This document shows, one piece after another, positions 55,402 to 63,892 of a stretch of DNA of 64,000 nt. The notes beneath the pieces are model-generated. The model worked only from the letters and a program-made list of their open reading frames with translations, did not search any database and had not been told where the DNA came from. Source of the stretch: Qipengyuania atrilutea (GTDB taxonomy: Bacteria; Pseudomonadota; Alphaproteobacteria; Sphingomonadales; Sphingomonadaceae); the NCBI RefSeq assembly GCF_013370205.1, contig NZ_JABWGV010000003.1, positions 186,001 through 250,000 of the forward strand, read 5' to 3'. Both the position numbers and the translations under genes were made by a program. Each line of letters opens with the position of its first letter. The first letter of the stretch is position 1.

Positions 55402-56613
55402 ATGGCCACACAAATCGAGCCCGCAACCCAGACCGACGAAGACGCCTTCCGCGCGGAAGTGCAGCAGTTTCTGGCGGACAATTTTCCCGCCGAACTCAAG
55501 GGCCAGTCGAACGCGCTGGCCGGCGTGGACGGCCCCACCAATGAAACGCCGGCGCAGACCAAGTGGCGCGAAGCCGTGGGCGCGCGCGGCTGGGGCACCC
55601 CCACCTGGCCGAAGGAATACGGCGGCGGCGGCCTCACCAAGGCGCAGGCCAAGATCATCGACCAGGAATTCGCCAAGGCGGGTGCCTACAACCCGATCGG
55701 CGGCATGGGCGTCATGATGTTCGGCCCGACGCTGCTCGAATACGGCAACGAGGCACAGAAGCAGGAGCATATTCCGCCGATCTGCCGCGGCGAAATCCGC
55801 TGGTGCCAGGGCTATTCGGAACCCAATGCCGGCTCTGACCTCGCGAACCTCCAGACCTTTGCCGAGGACAAGGGCGACCACTACCTTGTCAACGGCCAGA
55901 AGACCTGGACCAGCGGCGGCCAATGGGCCGACAAGTGCTTTGCAATTGTACGAACCGACAAGAGCGACAAGCACAAGGGCATCAGCTTCATGCTGATCGA
56001 CATGGACACGCCCGGCGTCGAAGTCCGCCCGATCACCATGATCAGCGGGACCAGCCCGTTCTGCGAAACCTTTTTCACCGACGTGAAGGTCCCGAAGGAA
56101 AACCTCGTCGGCGAGGAAGGCCAGGGCTGGACCATCGGCAAGCGCCTTCTGCAGCACGAGCGCACCAACATCTCGGGCGGCGGCAGCCTCGCCCGACTCA
56201 TGGGCCAGAGCCTTGGCGATATCGCCAAGAAGTACCAGCCGACGGGCGCCGACGGCGAACTCGCCGATGCGGTGCTGCGCGACAAGATCGCTGATTTCGA
56301 AATCCGCTGGAACAGCTTCCTGCTCACCGCGCGCCGCGCGATGGAAGAGAGCAAGGCAGCTGGCGGCGTCTCCGAAATCAGCTCTGTGCTCAAGAAGCTC
56401 GGCACCAAGCTGAGCCAGGAACGCAGCGAATTGCTGATCGAAATCCGCGGGTTGCAGGGCCTCGGCTGGGAAGGCGACGGCTTTTCGGACGGCGAGCTCG
56501 GGGCCGTGCGCGCGTGGCTCTTCGGCAAGGCGACCACCATCTATGGCGGCTCGACCGAAATCCAGAACAACATCATCGCCAAGCGCGTGCTCGGCATGCT
56601 CGACCACCAGTAA
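55402..56613 (+). CDS. Acyl-CoA dehydrogenase, long subunit of second pair
   Basis: A 403-residue acyl-CoA dehydrogenase. It has WCQGYSEPNAGSDLANLQT (about residues 134-152), YLVNGQKTWTSGGQWADK and the C-terminal TTIYGGSTEIQNNIIAKRVL. It is followed 18 bases later by a short dehydrogenase. GC and third-position bias are notably high and regular here compared with the P450 just upstream, which may mean a different origin or expression level. Confidence 0.93.
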   Translation: MATQIEPATQTDEDAFRAEVQQFLADNFPAELKGQSNALAGVDGPTNETPAQTKWREAVGARGWGTPTWPKEYGGGGLTKAQAKIIDQEFAKAGAYNPIGGMGVMMFGPTLLEYGNEAQKQEHIPPICRGEIRWCQGYSEPNAGSDLANLQTFAEDKGDHYLVNGQKTWTSGGQWADKCFAIVRTDKSDKHKGISFMLIDMDTPGVEVRPITMISGTSPFCETFFTDVKVPKENLVGEEGQGWTIGKRLLQHERTNISGGGSLARLMGQSLGDIAKKYQPTGADGELADAVLRDKIADFEIRWNSFLLTARRAMEESKAAGGVSEISSVLKKLGTKLSQERSELLIEIRGLQGLGWEGDGFSDGELGAVRAWLFGKATTIYGGSTEIQNNIIAKRVLGMLDHQ

Positions 56614-56631
56614 GAGAGGGGAGCAAGGACA

Positions 56632-57702
56632 ATGGCCGTTCTCAACGAAGAACAGGAAATGCTGCGAGATATGGCGCGCGAATGGACCGTCAACGAAAGC
56701 CCGGTCACCGAATTCCGCAAGGTCCGCGCCAGCGGCGAGCCCGAAGCCTTCAACCGCGACGCCTATGCGACGATGGCGCAGATGGGCTGGGCCGGGGTCA
56801 TCATCCCCGAAGAGCATGGCGGGTCGGACTTCGGCTTCCTGTCCGCGGGCCTCGTCGTCGAGGAACTCGGCAAGACGCTCACCGCCAGCCCGCTGGTGAT
56901 GAACACCGTCGCCGCCTCGGCGATCGTTCTTGGCGGCAGCGACGAGCAGAAGGCCAGGTGGCTGCCCAGGCTGGCGAGCGGCGAGGCCATCGCCACCCTC
57001 GCCGTCGACGAAGGGCCGAGCCACGATCCTGCGAAGATCGAGACCAGTGTGTCCGACGGCAAGCTGAGCGGCACCAAGGCCTTCGTCCATGAAGCGCATG
57101 GTGCGGACCTGTTCGTCGTCGCGGCGAAGGACGGGCTTTACCTGGTCGAGAAAGGCGACGGCGTCGCGCTCACCACCCGCAAGCTGACCGACCAGCGCAG
57201 CCATGCCGACGTCACCTTCGACGGCGCGGCGGCGGAGAAGCTCGCCAATGGCGGCGACAACCTGCTCGATGACGTGCTCGACCGCGCGCGCGTGCTCACC
57301 GCAGCCGAAATGCTCGGCATGGCGCAGCAAGTGTTCGACGACACGCTCGACTATCTGAAGCAGCGCGTGCAGTTCAACCAGGTGCTGGCGAGCTTCCAGG
57401 CGCTGCAACACCGCATGGCGGACCTCTTCGCCGATCTCGCCCAGATGCGCAGCGCGGTCGAGGCGGGCCTGCAAGCCGTCGATGCCGGCTTCGGCGTGGC
57501 GCGCGCGGCGACCATCGCCAAGGCGGAAGCCAACCGCGTTATGCACACCATGGCAAACGAGGGCATCCAGCTGCACGGCGGGATCGGCATGACCGATGAG
57601 TACGACGTCGGCTTCTATCTCAAGCGCGCCCGCGTGCTGGAGCAGAGCTTCGGTTCGTCGAGCTGGTTAAAGGACCGATTTTCCAAGCTTTCTGGCTACT
57701 AG
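56632..57702 (+). CDS. Acyl-CoA dehydrogenase, short subunit of second pair
   Basis: A 356-residue acyl-CoA dehydrogenase-fold protein. It carries KQRVQFNQVLASFQALQHRM (FAD-binding arginine) and IQLHGGIGMTDEYDVGFYL; the usual TEP-GSD segment is replaced by AVDEGPSHDPAK, as in the non-identical partner subunits of heteromeric dehydrogenases. It ends the rightward operon 167 bases before the TonB receptor gene. Confidence 0.92.
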   Translation: MAVLNEEQEMLRDMAREWTVNESPVTEFRKVRASGEPEAFNRDAYATMAQMGWAGVIIPEEHGGSDFGFLSAGLVVEELGKTLTASPLVMNTVAASAIVLGGSDEQKARWLPRLASGEAIATLAVDEGPSHDPAKIETSVSDGKLSGTKAFVHEAHGADLFVVAAKDGLYLVEKGDGVALTTRKLTDQRSHADVTFDGAAAEKLANGGDNLLDDVLDRARVLTAAEMLGMAQQVFDDTLDYLKQRVQFNQVLASFQALQHRMADLFADLAQMRSAVEAGLQAVDAGFGVARAATIAKAEANRVMHTMANEGIQLHGGIGMTDEYDVGFYLKRARVLEQSFGSSSWLKDRFSKLSGY

Positions 57703-57868
57703 AAACCTGCATGTAGTGACCTGCATGGCATTTTTGCCACATGCTTGTCGACAATGTGAAATAATCCGTCAATTCATCTACCAAGTCTTGAAATGAAACG
57801 CGCTTATCGGCATCGTTTCTAACATCGACTAGTGCCTAGGATGGGGCACATTCTTAGAGGAGAGGCAC

Positions 57869-60601
57869 ATGAAAAGATTTCCATCACGCCACCATTGCGC
57901 CCTTGGTGCATTGGCAGCGGCACTTGCCTTCACACCGACAGCCGCCTTCGCCCAGGATGTTGGCGAACCCGATGCGGATCTGGTTGAAGGGGCCGATGTC
58001 GAAGACCAAAACGTAATCATTGTTACCGCGCAAGGGCGATCGCAGGTCTTGGCGGATGTTCCAGTCGCCGTGTCAGCTGTTTCCGGAGAAACCCTCCAGA
58101 ATTCGGGCGCCAGCGACATACGTGAGCTGAACCAGGTTGCACCGTCCCTGCTGGTGTCTTCCACCGGCAACGAAGCTAACGGTTCCGCGCGTATTCGCGG
58201 TATCGGCACGGTCGGCGACAACCCTGGTCTGGAAAGTTCGGTCGCGGTTTTTGTCGATGGAGTCTATCGCTCTCGTTCGGGAAGCGCCCTGAGTGAGCTC
58301 GGCCCTATCGACAGGGTCGAAATCCTTCGCGGTCCCCAAGGTACTCTGGGCGGGCGGAACTCATCGGCAGGCCTGATCAATATCTACACCGCACCGCCCG
58401 AGTTCGATTTCAGCGCATACGGGGCCTTCACTTATGGCAACTATGATGCGATCCGCGTCGAAGGTGGCATAAACGCTCCGCTTGGCGACACCGTAGCTGC
58501 GCGTGTGGACGGCGTGTATTTTGAGCGCGACGGCTTCTACAACGATATTACCAACGGCGGGACGATCAACAATCGCGATCGTTATCTGGTCCGCGGTCAG
58601 CTCCTGTTCGAACCCAATGACGACCTGTCCATTCGCCTTGTCGGGGATTATTCCAAAAAGGACGAAGCGTGCTGTGCCGCGACGTTCGTCCAGCCCGAGT
58701 TTGCTCCGCTTGCACGGATCAGCGCTGGATTTGATCCCTTTACGAGGCCATCGGATGGGGCCGCCCTGACGAGTACCGCAAATCCGATCGTTCCCGTGTT
58801 GCTTGCGCTTGGGCAGGATCCGCGTGCCCTCACCCAGGATACATTCAACCGCGACCTGTACCCTACGCCGGGCAGAAGCTATGAAGGCGAAACCGAAGAC
58901 TACGGTATTTCGGCTGAGATCAATTGGGATTTCGGGAACGTCACGTTGACGTCTATCACGGGCTACCGTGAATATGCCAACAGCCAGGGATCTGACACCG
59001 ATTACACTACTGTCGATATTCTCTACCGCGCTCCGACCGAGAATGCTCTTGCTCGAGACTTTGAAACATTCACTCAGGAACTGCGCCTTACCGGTGAGGC
59101 CTTCGATGGCAAACTCGATTGGTTGATCGGCGCGTATTACGCCAATGAAGAACTGCAGGTGCGTGACAATCTGCGGTTCGGCACCCAGTACGGCAATTTC
59201 GTAGCGTGCCGCATCGCTATCGCGATCAACCCGGCTTTGGTCAATCCGGGGGCTTCCAATTGCCTGGGTGCCAACGTGGCGGCATTGGACGGTACGCTGA
59301 CCGGAAGCCCGGCATTCGGCGCTGCAACCCCGGCGATCCTCGCAGGTATCAACAACCTTGCAAGCATCAGCGATTTGGGAACGGTCAGCGAGGTCTACAA
59401 TCAGACGAGTGAGAACTTCGCGTTCTTCACGCATAATATCTTTGCGATCACGGATACGCTCGATTTGACGCTGGGGCTTCGTTATACAAACGAAACCAAG
59501 GACTTCGACGCAACTTTCCGCAACGACAACACGGTTTGTCCGACAAACCGCAATCTGCTCGGAGGCTTTCTGGGTGTTCCGACTTTGGCACCTCTGGCCG
59601 GTGGTATCATCAGCCTTTCCTGCCAAGGCAATTCGACATCGGAGCTCGATGGAGTTTCTCTCGAAGACTCGCGCGAAGAAGAGGAGTTTACCGGCACGGC
59701 TATCCTGAGCTGGAAGCCAACTCCCGATCTGCTAGTCTACGGTTCGTATTCACGCGGCTACAAGGCGGGCGGTTTCAACCTCGACAGGTCTGCACTGTCA
59801 AATCCGCTTGCGTTCGATCCGGCCAATATCTCGGCAGCCGCGCTGCAGTTCGATGAAGAAACAGTCGATGCATATGAGATCGGCCTCAAATACTCGACAC
59901 GCGAGTTCGGGGTTAGCATTGCAGGCTTCCGGCAAGAGTTCAGTAACTTCCAGTTGAACACGTTCAATGGGGCGTTCTACATTGTGCAGACGGTCAATAG
60001 TTGCGATAGCGATCTCGGCGGGGCCGACAGAGACGCAAGCGCGACAACCGGTGCATGCTCTTCCGATGAAGTTGCACCAGGTGTGATCGCTCAAGGTGTC
60101 GAGATCGAAACCTATCTACGGCCCGCTCGTGATTTGGATATTACCCTTGGCGTCACCTATTCTGATACGAGCTTTGAAGACAATCTTATCGGGGACGATA
60201 CCGGGGCACCGCTCGACCCCGCACTACGCTTGCTGCCAGGCGACAACCTGTCGAATGCACCAGAGATCGTGGCAACATCGTCGCTTACGTGGACGCCGCC
60301 AATCGGCGACAGTGGGCTCGAAGGCCTGGTCTTCGTGAACGCTCGTATGGCTGGTGATTACAACACCGGCTCCGACCTGCTCTTCAGCAAGGAACAGGAC
60401 AGCTTCGTCGTAGTGAACGGGCGTGTGGGTCTGACCAATATTGCGGATCGCTTCGCGATCGAGGGATGGGTCAATAATTTGTTTGACGTTGGGTATACGC
60501 AGGTGGCCTTCAACACGCCTTTCGTGGCTCCGCAACAAACGTTCTCCGCTTTTCTTGCGGAACCGCGGACTTACGGCATCACCGTGCGCGGCAAGTTTTA
60601 A
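57869..60601 (+). CDS. TonB-dependent outer-membrane receptor
   Basis: A 910-residue receptor, with signal peptide ending in AAFAQD, a TonB-box-like NVIIVTAQGRSQ, plug segments RIRGIGTVGDNPGLESSVAV and VEILRGPQGTLGGRNSSAG, and a barrel ending in RTYGITVRGKF with terminal Phe. An agaggagagg ribosome site precedes the ATG. It is downstream of the P450 operon with a good terminator after it. Import of the cluster's hydrophobic substrate is the likely role, by context only. Confidence 0.93.
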   Translation: MKRFPSRHHCALGALAAALAFTPTAAFAQDVGEPDADLVEGADVEDQNVIIVTAQGRSQVLADVPVAVSAVSGETLQNSGASDIRELNQVAPSLLVSSTGNEANGSARIRGIGTVGDNPGLESSVAVFVDGVYRSRSGSALSELGPIDRVEILRGPQGTLGGRNSSAGLINIYTAPPEFDFSAYGAFTYGNYDAIRVEGGINAPLGDTVAARVDGVYFERDGFYNDITNGGTINNRDRYLVRGQLLFEPNDDLSIRLVGDYSKKDEACCAATFVQPEFAPLARISAGFDPFTRPSDGAALTSTANPIVPVLLALGQDPRALTQDTFNRDLYPTPGRSYEGETEDYGISAEINWDFGNVTLTSITGYREYANSQGSDTDYTTVDILYRAPTENALARDFETFTQELRLTGEAFDGKLDWLIGAYYANEELQVRDNLRFGTQYGNFVACRIAIAINPALVNPGASNCLGANVAALDGTLTGSPAFGAATPAILAGINNLASISDLGTVSEVYNQTSENFAFFTHNIFAITDTLDLTLGLRYTNETKDFDATFRNDNTVCPTNRNLLGGFLGVPTLAPLAGGIISLSCQGNSTSELDGVSLEDSREEEEFTGTAILSWKPTPDLLVYGSYSRGYKAGGFNLDRSALSNPLAFDPANISAAALQFDEETVDAYEIGLKYSTREFGVSIAGFRQEFSNFQLNTFNGAFYIVQTVNSCDSDLGGADRDASATTGACSSDEVAPGVIAQGVEIETYLRPARDLDITLGVTYSDTSFEDNLIGDDTGAPLDPALRLLPGDNLSNAPEIVATSSLTWTPPIGDSGLEGLVFVNARMAGDYNTGSDLLFSKEQDSFVVVNGRVGLTNIADRFAIEGWVNNLFDVGYTQVAFNTPFVAPQQTFSAFLAEPRTYGITVRGKF

Positions 60602-60619
60602 ACTTACTCGCTAATTGCA

Positions 60620-60657
60620 AGAGGGTTCGGCGCTTCGCTGTGTCGAGCCCTCTTTTT
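60620..60657 (+). terminator. Rho-independent terminator after TonB receptor
   Basis: agagggttcg (60620-60629) pairs with cgagccctct (60644-60653), one G-U pair, followed by TTTT. It lies 19 bases after the receptor stop codon. Confidence 0.85.
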
Positions 60658-60682
60658 CGAACTTTTATTTGCTCACGACTAG

Positions 60683-61130
60683 GTGGCGTCCGAACAAAAG
60701 TTCCGTGTGCTCAATATCGTCGATGATGTGATAGGGAGAGGCCGGCAGCGGTGTTCGCTGCATGAATCCCTCTTCGCTGGGCTACCAGCCGCCGGCCCCA
60801 CAAACAATCTTGCCTCGTCCTGCCATGCTGCCTTACGCTGCGCTCCAGGCCGCCCAGCAGGGCGACCCCAACCGCCGGAACTCTAACTTAACCGGTGGAC
60901 CACCCTGATGGGGCAGGTCAGGTGGAAGACTACAACCGAGAGAGACCGCCCTCATCCCTTGGCTACGCGACACCGGCGGCGTTCGCCGCCGAACTAGATA
61001 AGCAATGGCCTGCTTCGCCACGCCCTACGGGCTCCGCTGCGCAGCCCATTGCTTCAACCGCGCTCATACGCATCAACGCAGCTCGGCTCTAATCCCGGCT
61101 GGGGGGAAGATCAGGGGGTCACGTCACTCA
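60683..61130 (+). mobile_element. IS3-family transposase remnants
   Basis: Two pieces of an IS3-type OrfB in different frames. At about 60683-60725 the frame reads EQKFRVLNIVDDV, as in the DDE catalytic core; at about 60915-61092 it reads VEDYNRERPPSSLGYATPAA and ends TALIRINAARL before a stop, the typical IS3 C-terminus. The middle of the transposase is missing. Two stretches ending ctgatggggcaggtca and gatcagggggtcacgtca look like two versions of the right-hand IS end, so more than one copy may have been here. Not functional. Confidence 0.65.
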
Positions 61131-61248
61131 TTGGAAGGCGGCTATCGCGACGCAATTCGCTCTGAAAGTCGTGGGACTATTTTGCAGGTCTTCGAGGAAC
61201 AGACCTGCTAATTTTCGCCCTGCAGTTAGTTCCATTAGGATAACGCTG

Positions 61249-61662
61249 TTAGCATACGTAGGCACCGCGGCCGCTAGCCAAAAGGTTGCCAGTAGGACCG
61301 TATACACGTGTTTCAGCGACCGAGATATTTTTACCGATCTTGATTATTTTGCCCGATGCTACGAGTGGTCCCGAGGTTGCCGGGCGGTGGTAGTCGACCC
61401 TCAGATCGGCGGTCGCCTTGGCCCCTGTACCTTGCGACAATAAGGTGTAGAGCCCGGTTAAATCGATCAGAGAGGCGAGCACGCCGCCATGCGCTGAACC
61501 GATTGCCGGGTTTGACACGATCTCGTCGCGCCAAGGCATCTCCAGTTCAAGCTGCTCGTTCGAGCATGACCGTAAAGTGAGGCCAAGCCACCGGTGAAAC
61601 GGGGCAATCTGCAGGATCTCTTCGAGGCGCTTAGGATCGATCCTTGTCAGATTATCGGTCAT
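61249..61662 (-). CDS. PaaI-type hotdog thioesterase
   Basis: A 137-residue single-hotdog thioesterase of the PaaI/YdiI type that hydrolyses acyl- or aryl-CoA. The core GSAHGGVLASLIDLTG (about residues 55-70) contains the catalytic HGG and Asp, followed by ATADLRVDYHRPA. Its ATG overlaps the hydrolase stop upstream (ATGA), so the two are co-translated. Confidence 0.9.
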   Translation of the reverse strand: MTDNLTRIDPKRLEEILQIAPFHRWLGLTLRSCSNEQLELEMPWRDEIVSNPAIGSAHGGVLASLIDLTGLYTLLSQGTGAKATADLRVDYHRPATSGPLVASGKIIKIGKNISVAETRVYGPTGNLLASGRGAYVC

Positions 61663-62546
61663 GTAACGGCTCCCTGCGGACTGTGATTACGCTTGAGAAA
61701 ATCGAGTATCGCTGCCGAAAAGGCATCGTTGGCATCGCCAACCACCATATGTGTTGCCTCTGCGATGTCGGTGTATTCAGCGTGTGGAACAAGTTCGAGC
61801 AATTGCGCGACCGCGTCTTCGGAAACCAGATCGCTCGATCCGCCGCGAATAATATGCAATGGCAGCGAAAGCCTGCTGGCTGCATCGTTCAGCGCATCAA
61901 ACTGGCGTTCCTGATGAGCCGGATCGCTTCGCTTGGCTAGTGTGATGTTGCGGATAAAGGCCGGATCCCAATGCCAGTAGTAGCGGCCGTCTTCCTTCTC
62001 TCGCAGATAGCGCCGTAAGCCCTTGCCGGCTCCGCGCTTGCGGCGATGTGGCATGTAGCGCGCGATGACCTCTGCCGCTTCGTCCGGTGAAGAGAAACCG
62101 GTCTCCACGTGCTCCTCCATAAAGCCGACTACGCGCATAACGCCCCCCGTCTCCATACGCGGCGCGATGTCGACGAGAGTGAGCGACGCGAAGCGGCCCG
62201 GCGCAAGGTGTCCTTCGGCGATCAGTCCGGCCAACCCGCCAAGGGAGGCCCCGACGAGCGCTGGCTTGCGGTCCATTTTTGAAGCGATCGCAACGAGATC
62301 TGAAGCGAAGTCGCGCGTTTCGTAAGCGCCCTCGGCAGACCATTCGCTGTCGCCATGACCGCGCATATCAATTGCGATCGGACGAAATCCCGCATTGGCG
62401 AGATCGGCTGTGACACGTTTCCATGCGTGACGGGTCTGGCCGCCCCCATGCGCGAGCAAGACCGGTAAAGCATCGGCATTTCCGGTCGCTTCGGCTGCTA
62501 TGGAGATGCCACCATTTCCCCCGATATGGAAAGTTTGCGACTGCAT
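61659..62546 (-). CDS. Alpha/beta hydrolase
   Basis: A 295-residue alpha/beta hydrolase. HGGGQTRHAW (about 33-42) is the oxyanion region, the nucleophile Ser101 is in VGASLGGLAG, the acid is likely within the strand near HIIRGGSSDLV, and His is in ATHMVVGD near the end. No signal peptide. It is coupled to a thioesterase and divergent from a broken MarR gene; a palindrome lies in between at 62562. Substrate unknown. Confidence 0.88.
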   Translation of the reverse strand: MQSQTFHIGGNGGISIAAEATGNADALPVLLAHGGGQTRHAWKRVTADLANAGFRPIAIDMRGHGDSEWSAEGAYETRDFASDLVAIASKMDRKPALVGASLGGLAGLIAEGHLAPGRFASLTLVDIAPRMETGGVMRVVGFMEEHVETGFSSPDEAAEVIARYMPHRRKRGAGKGLRRYLREKEDGRYYWHWDPAFIRNITLAKRSDPAHQERQFDALNDAASRLSLPLHIIRGGSSDLVSEDAVAQLLELVPHAEYTDIAEATHMVVGDANDAFSAAILDFLKRNHSPQGAVT

Positions 62547-62561
62547 ACCGCAACCTCATAT

Positions 62562-62577
62562 TGTAAATCGATTTACA
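62562..62577. promoter_or_regulatory. Perfect 16-bp palindrome, likely MarR operator
   Basis: tgtaaatcgatttaca is a perfect palindrome lying 16 bases upstream of the hydrolase start and 64 bases upstream of the first codon of the divergent MarR gene. MarR dimers bind palindromes of this size. The site is in the right place to control both genes. Confidence 0.75.
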
Positions 62578-62640
62578 GTAAACGGCTTTATTTCCTGATC
62601 CGCTATGGTAGGTTGCCCTAGATGGCTGCCATGACGGGCT

Positions 62641-63098
62641 ATGACGCGGATACAAAGGGGGGCAAGTTCCCTCACCGATACCGATCGGCTGTTCTTTCTT
62701 ATGGAGGAAGTGACCCGGCGTTTGCGCAGGACCGCCGATTCTTCGGTTGAACAATTCGGGCTCACGCGGACGCAATGGAGTATATTGGCTTATCTTTCGG
62801 AGCCCAGGCATGACCCAGACAGAGCTGGCTCGGGAACTGAAGCTAGAGCGCGCTAGCATCGGCCAGACTATTGATCGCCTGGAAGAACTTGAGCTGGTGG
62901 AAAGACGCAGGCGCGAAGAACGACAGGCGCGTTTGGCGGGTTCATTTACGCCCTGCCGCAATCGAGCTACTTCCCAAGATGCGAGTAGAAGCTGATGCAA
63001 TGTATGCTCGCTTGCTCGGGGGGATCCGTTTTGGGGAACTGGAGCGCTTACGCGGATCGCTGGCTAGGATGCATGACAATCTGGGCAGCGAGCCATAA
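62641..63098 (+). pseudogene. MarR-family regulator with two frameshifts
   Basis: Three frames join into one MarR protein. Frame one (ATG 62641) gives DRLFFLMEEVTRRLRRTADS and TRTQWSILAYLSE; a shift near 62800-62812 leads to PGMTQTELARELKLERASIG and RLEELELVERR; a second shift near 62905-62920 leads to NDRRVWRVHLRPAAIELLPK and the dimerisation helix to the stop at 63098. The joined protein closely matches the intact MarR at 63404. As it stands, no full-length regulator is made, so the divergent hydrolase operon may be unregulated or served by the neighbour. Confidence 0.8.
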
Positions 63099-63403
63099 TC
63101 ACTCGAAATCGAGCCCATGCCCCGCGTTCACGCCCGCGTTTGCCCTTCAGGGGGTCTGATGCTCAGATGAGGGACGCCGAGCGCATGCGATCATAACATC
63201 CCGGCAGTCGTGGCAGGCGAGGTGGCCGGAGCCCCCGCACTCACCCAGCGCAGTTCGGTTCCTTATCAGCTTGAGCGACCATCGGATTCAGTTTCTGCTG
63301 TAGCGTGAAATCAGCGAGTGTTTGCATGGCGGCACTGCTAGCGAATATGGTTGACGCTGAGCTTGAACACGCCAGGCATGCGCGAGCCTTCCAAGATAGC
63401 GCT
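63099..63403. other. Intergenic region between two MarR genes
   Basis: About 305 bases. An in-frame ATG at 63305 could extend the next gene, but the sequence upstream of 63404 has no MarR-like character. I see no palindrome as clear as the one at 62562 and no other feature. Confidence 0.5.
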
Positions 63404-63892
63404 ATGGATAAGCATATGCCGAAAGATGAGATACGTGATTACGCCCCCAACGAAAAGGATGACATCCTTTATTTGCTAGAAGAGGTGAACAGGACCGCTC
63501 GGCGGACCTTCGACGCTCTGATCGTGGGGCTCGACCTCAATCAAACACAATGGCGGATCATCGCGTCCTTGTTGCGAGAACCTACGCTAACACAGACCGA
63601 GATTTCTCGCCTGCTCGAGCTTGAATCGGCGACGATAGGACAGGCTGTCGCAGTTTTGGTTGAAAAAGGTTTGATCGAGCGAGAGCGGGCGGCGCACGAT
63701 CGAAGGGTTTGGAACCTCCACCTCACCGAGCAAGTAAGAACCATCTGGCCGGAACTGCGCGAAGCGGCTGATCGACTCCACGAAATTCTCTGGAAGGGAA
63801 TGTCTGCGCCTCAAATCGACCTCCTGCGTACGATGCTTCGAAAAGTTGCGGAGAATCAGAAGCAGGCTGACACTTGCGAAGAAAGCCGATGA
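63404..63892 (+). CDS. MarR-family transcriptional regulator
   Basis: A 162-residue MarR-type repressor (start at ATG 63404, MDKHMPKDEIRDY). The winged helix is intact: LDLNQTQWRIIASLLREPTL, TQTEISRLLELESATIGQAV and the wing HDRRVWNLHLT, followed by the dimerisation helices. Its stop overlaps the start of the ABC1 kinase gene (ATGA), so the two are co-transcribed. It is closely similar to the broken MarR at 62641 and may bind the same palindrome. Confidence 0.9.
   Translation: MDKHMPKDEIRDYAPNEKDDILYLLEEVNRTARRTFDALIVGLDLNQTQWRIIASLLREPTLTQTEISRLLELESATIGQAVAVLVEKGLIERERAAHDRRVWNLHLTEQVRTIWPELREAADRLHEILWKGMSAPQIDLLRTMLRKVAENQKQADTCEESR

Noticed and set aside
55366-57576. 736-codon open frame on the minus strand
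   Set aside because: It lies opposite the two well-supported acyl-CoA dehydrogenases and arises from their strong GC third-position bias; the translation has no domain features and reads as a low-complexity Ala/Arg/Leu/Val mix.
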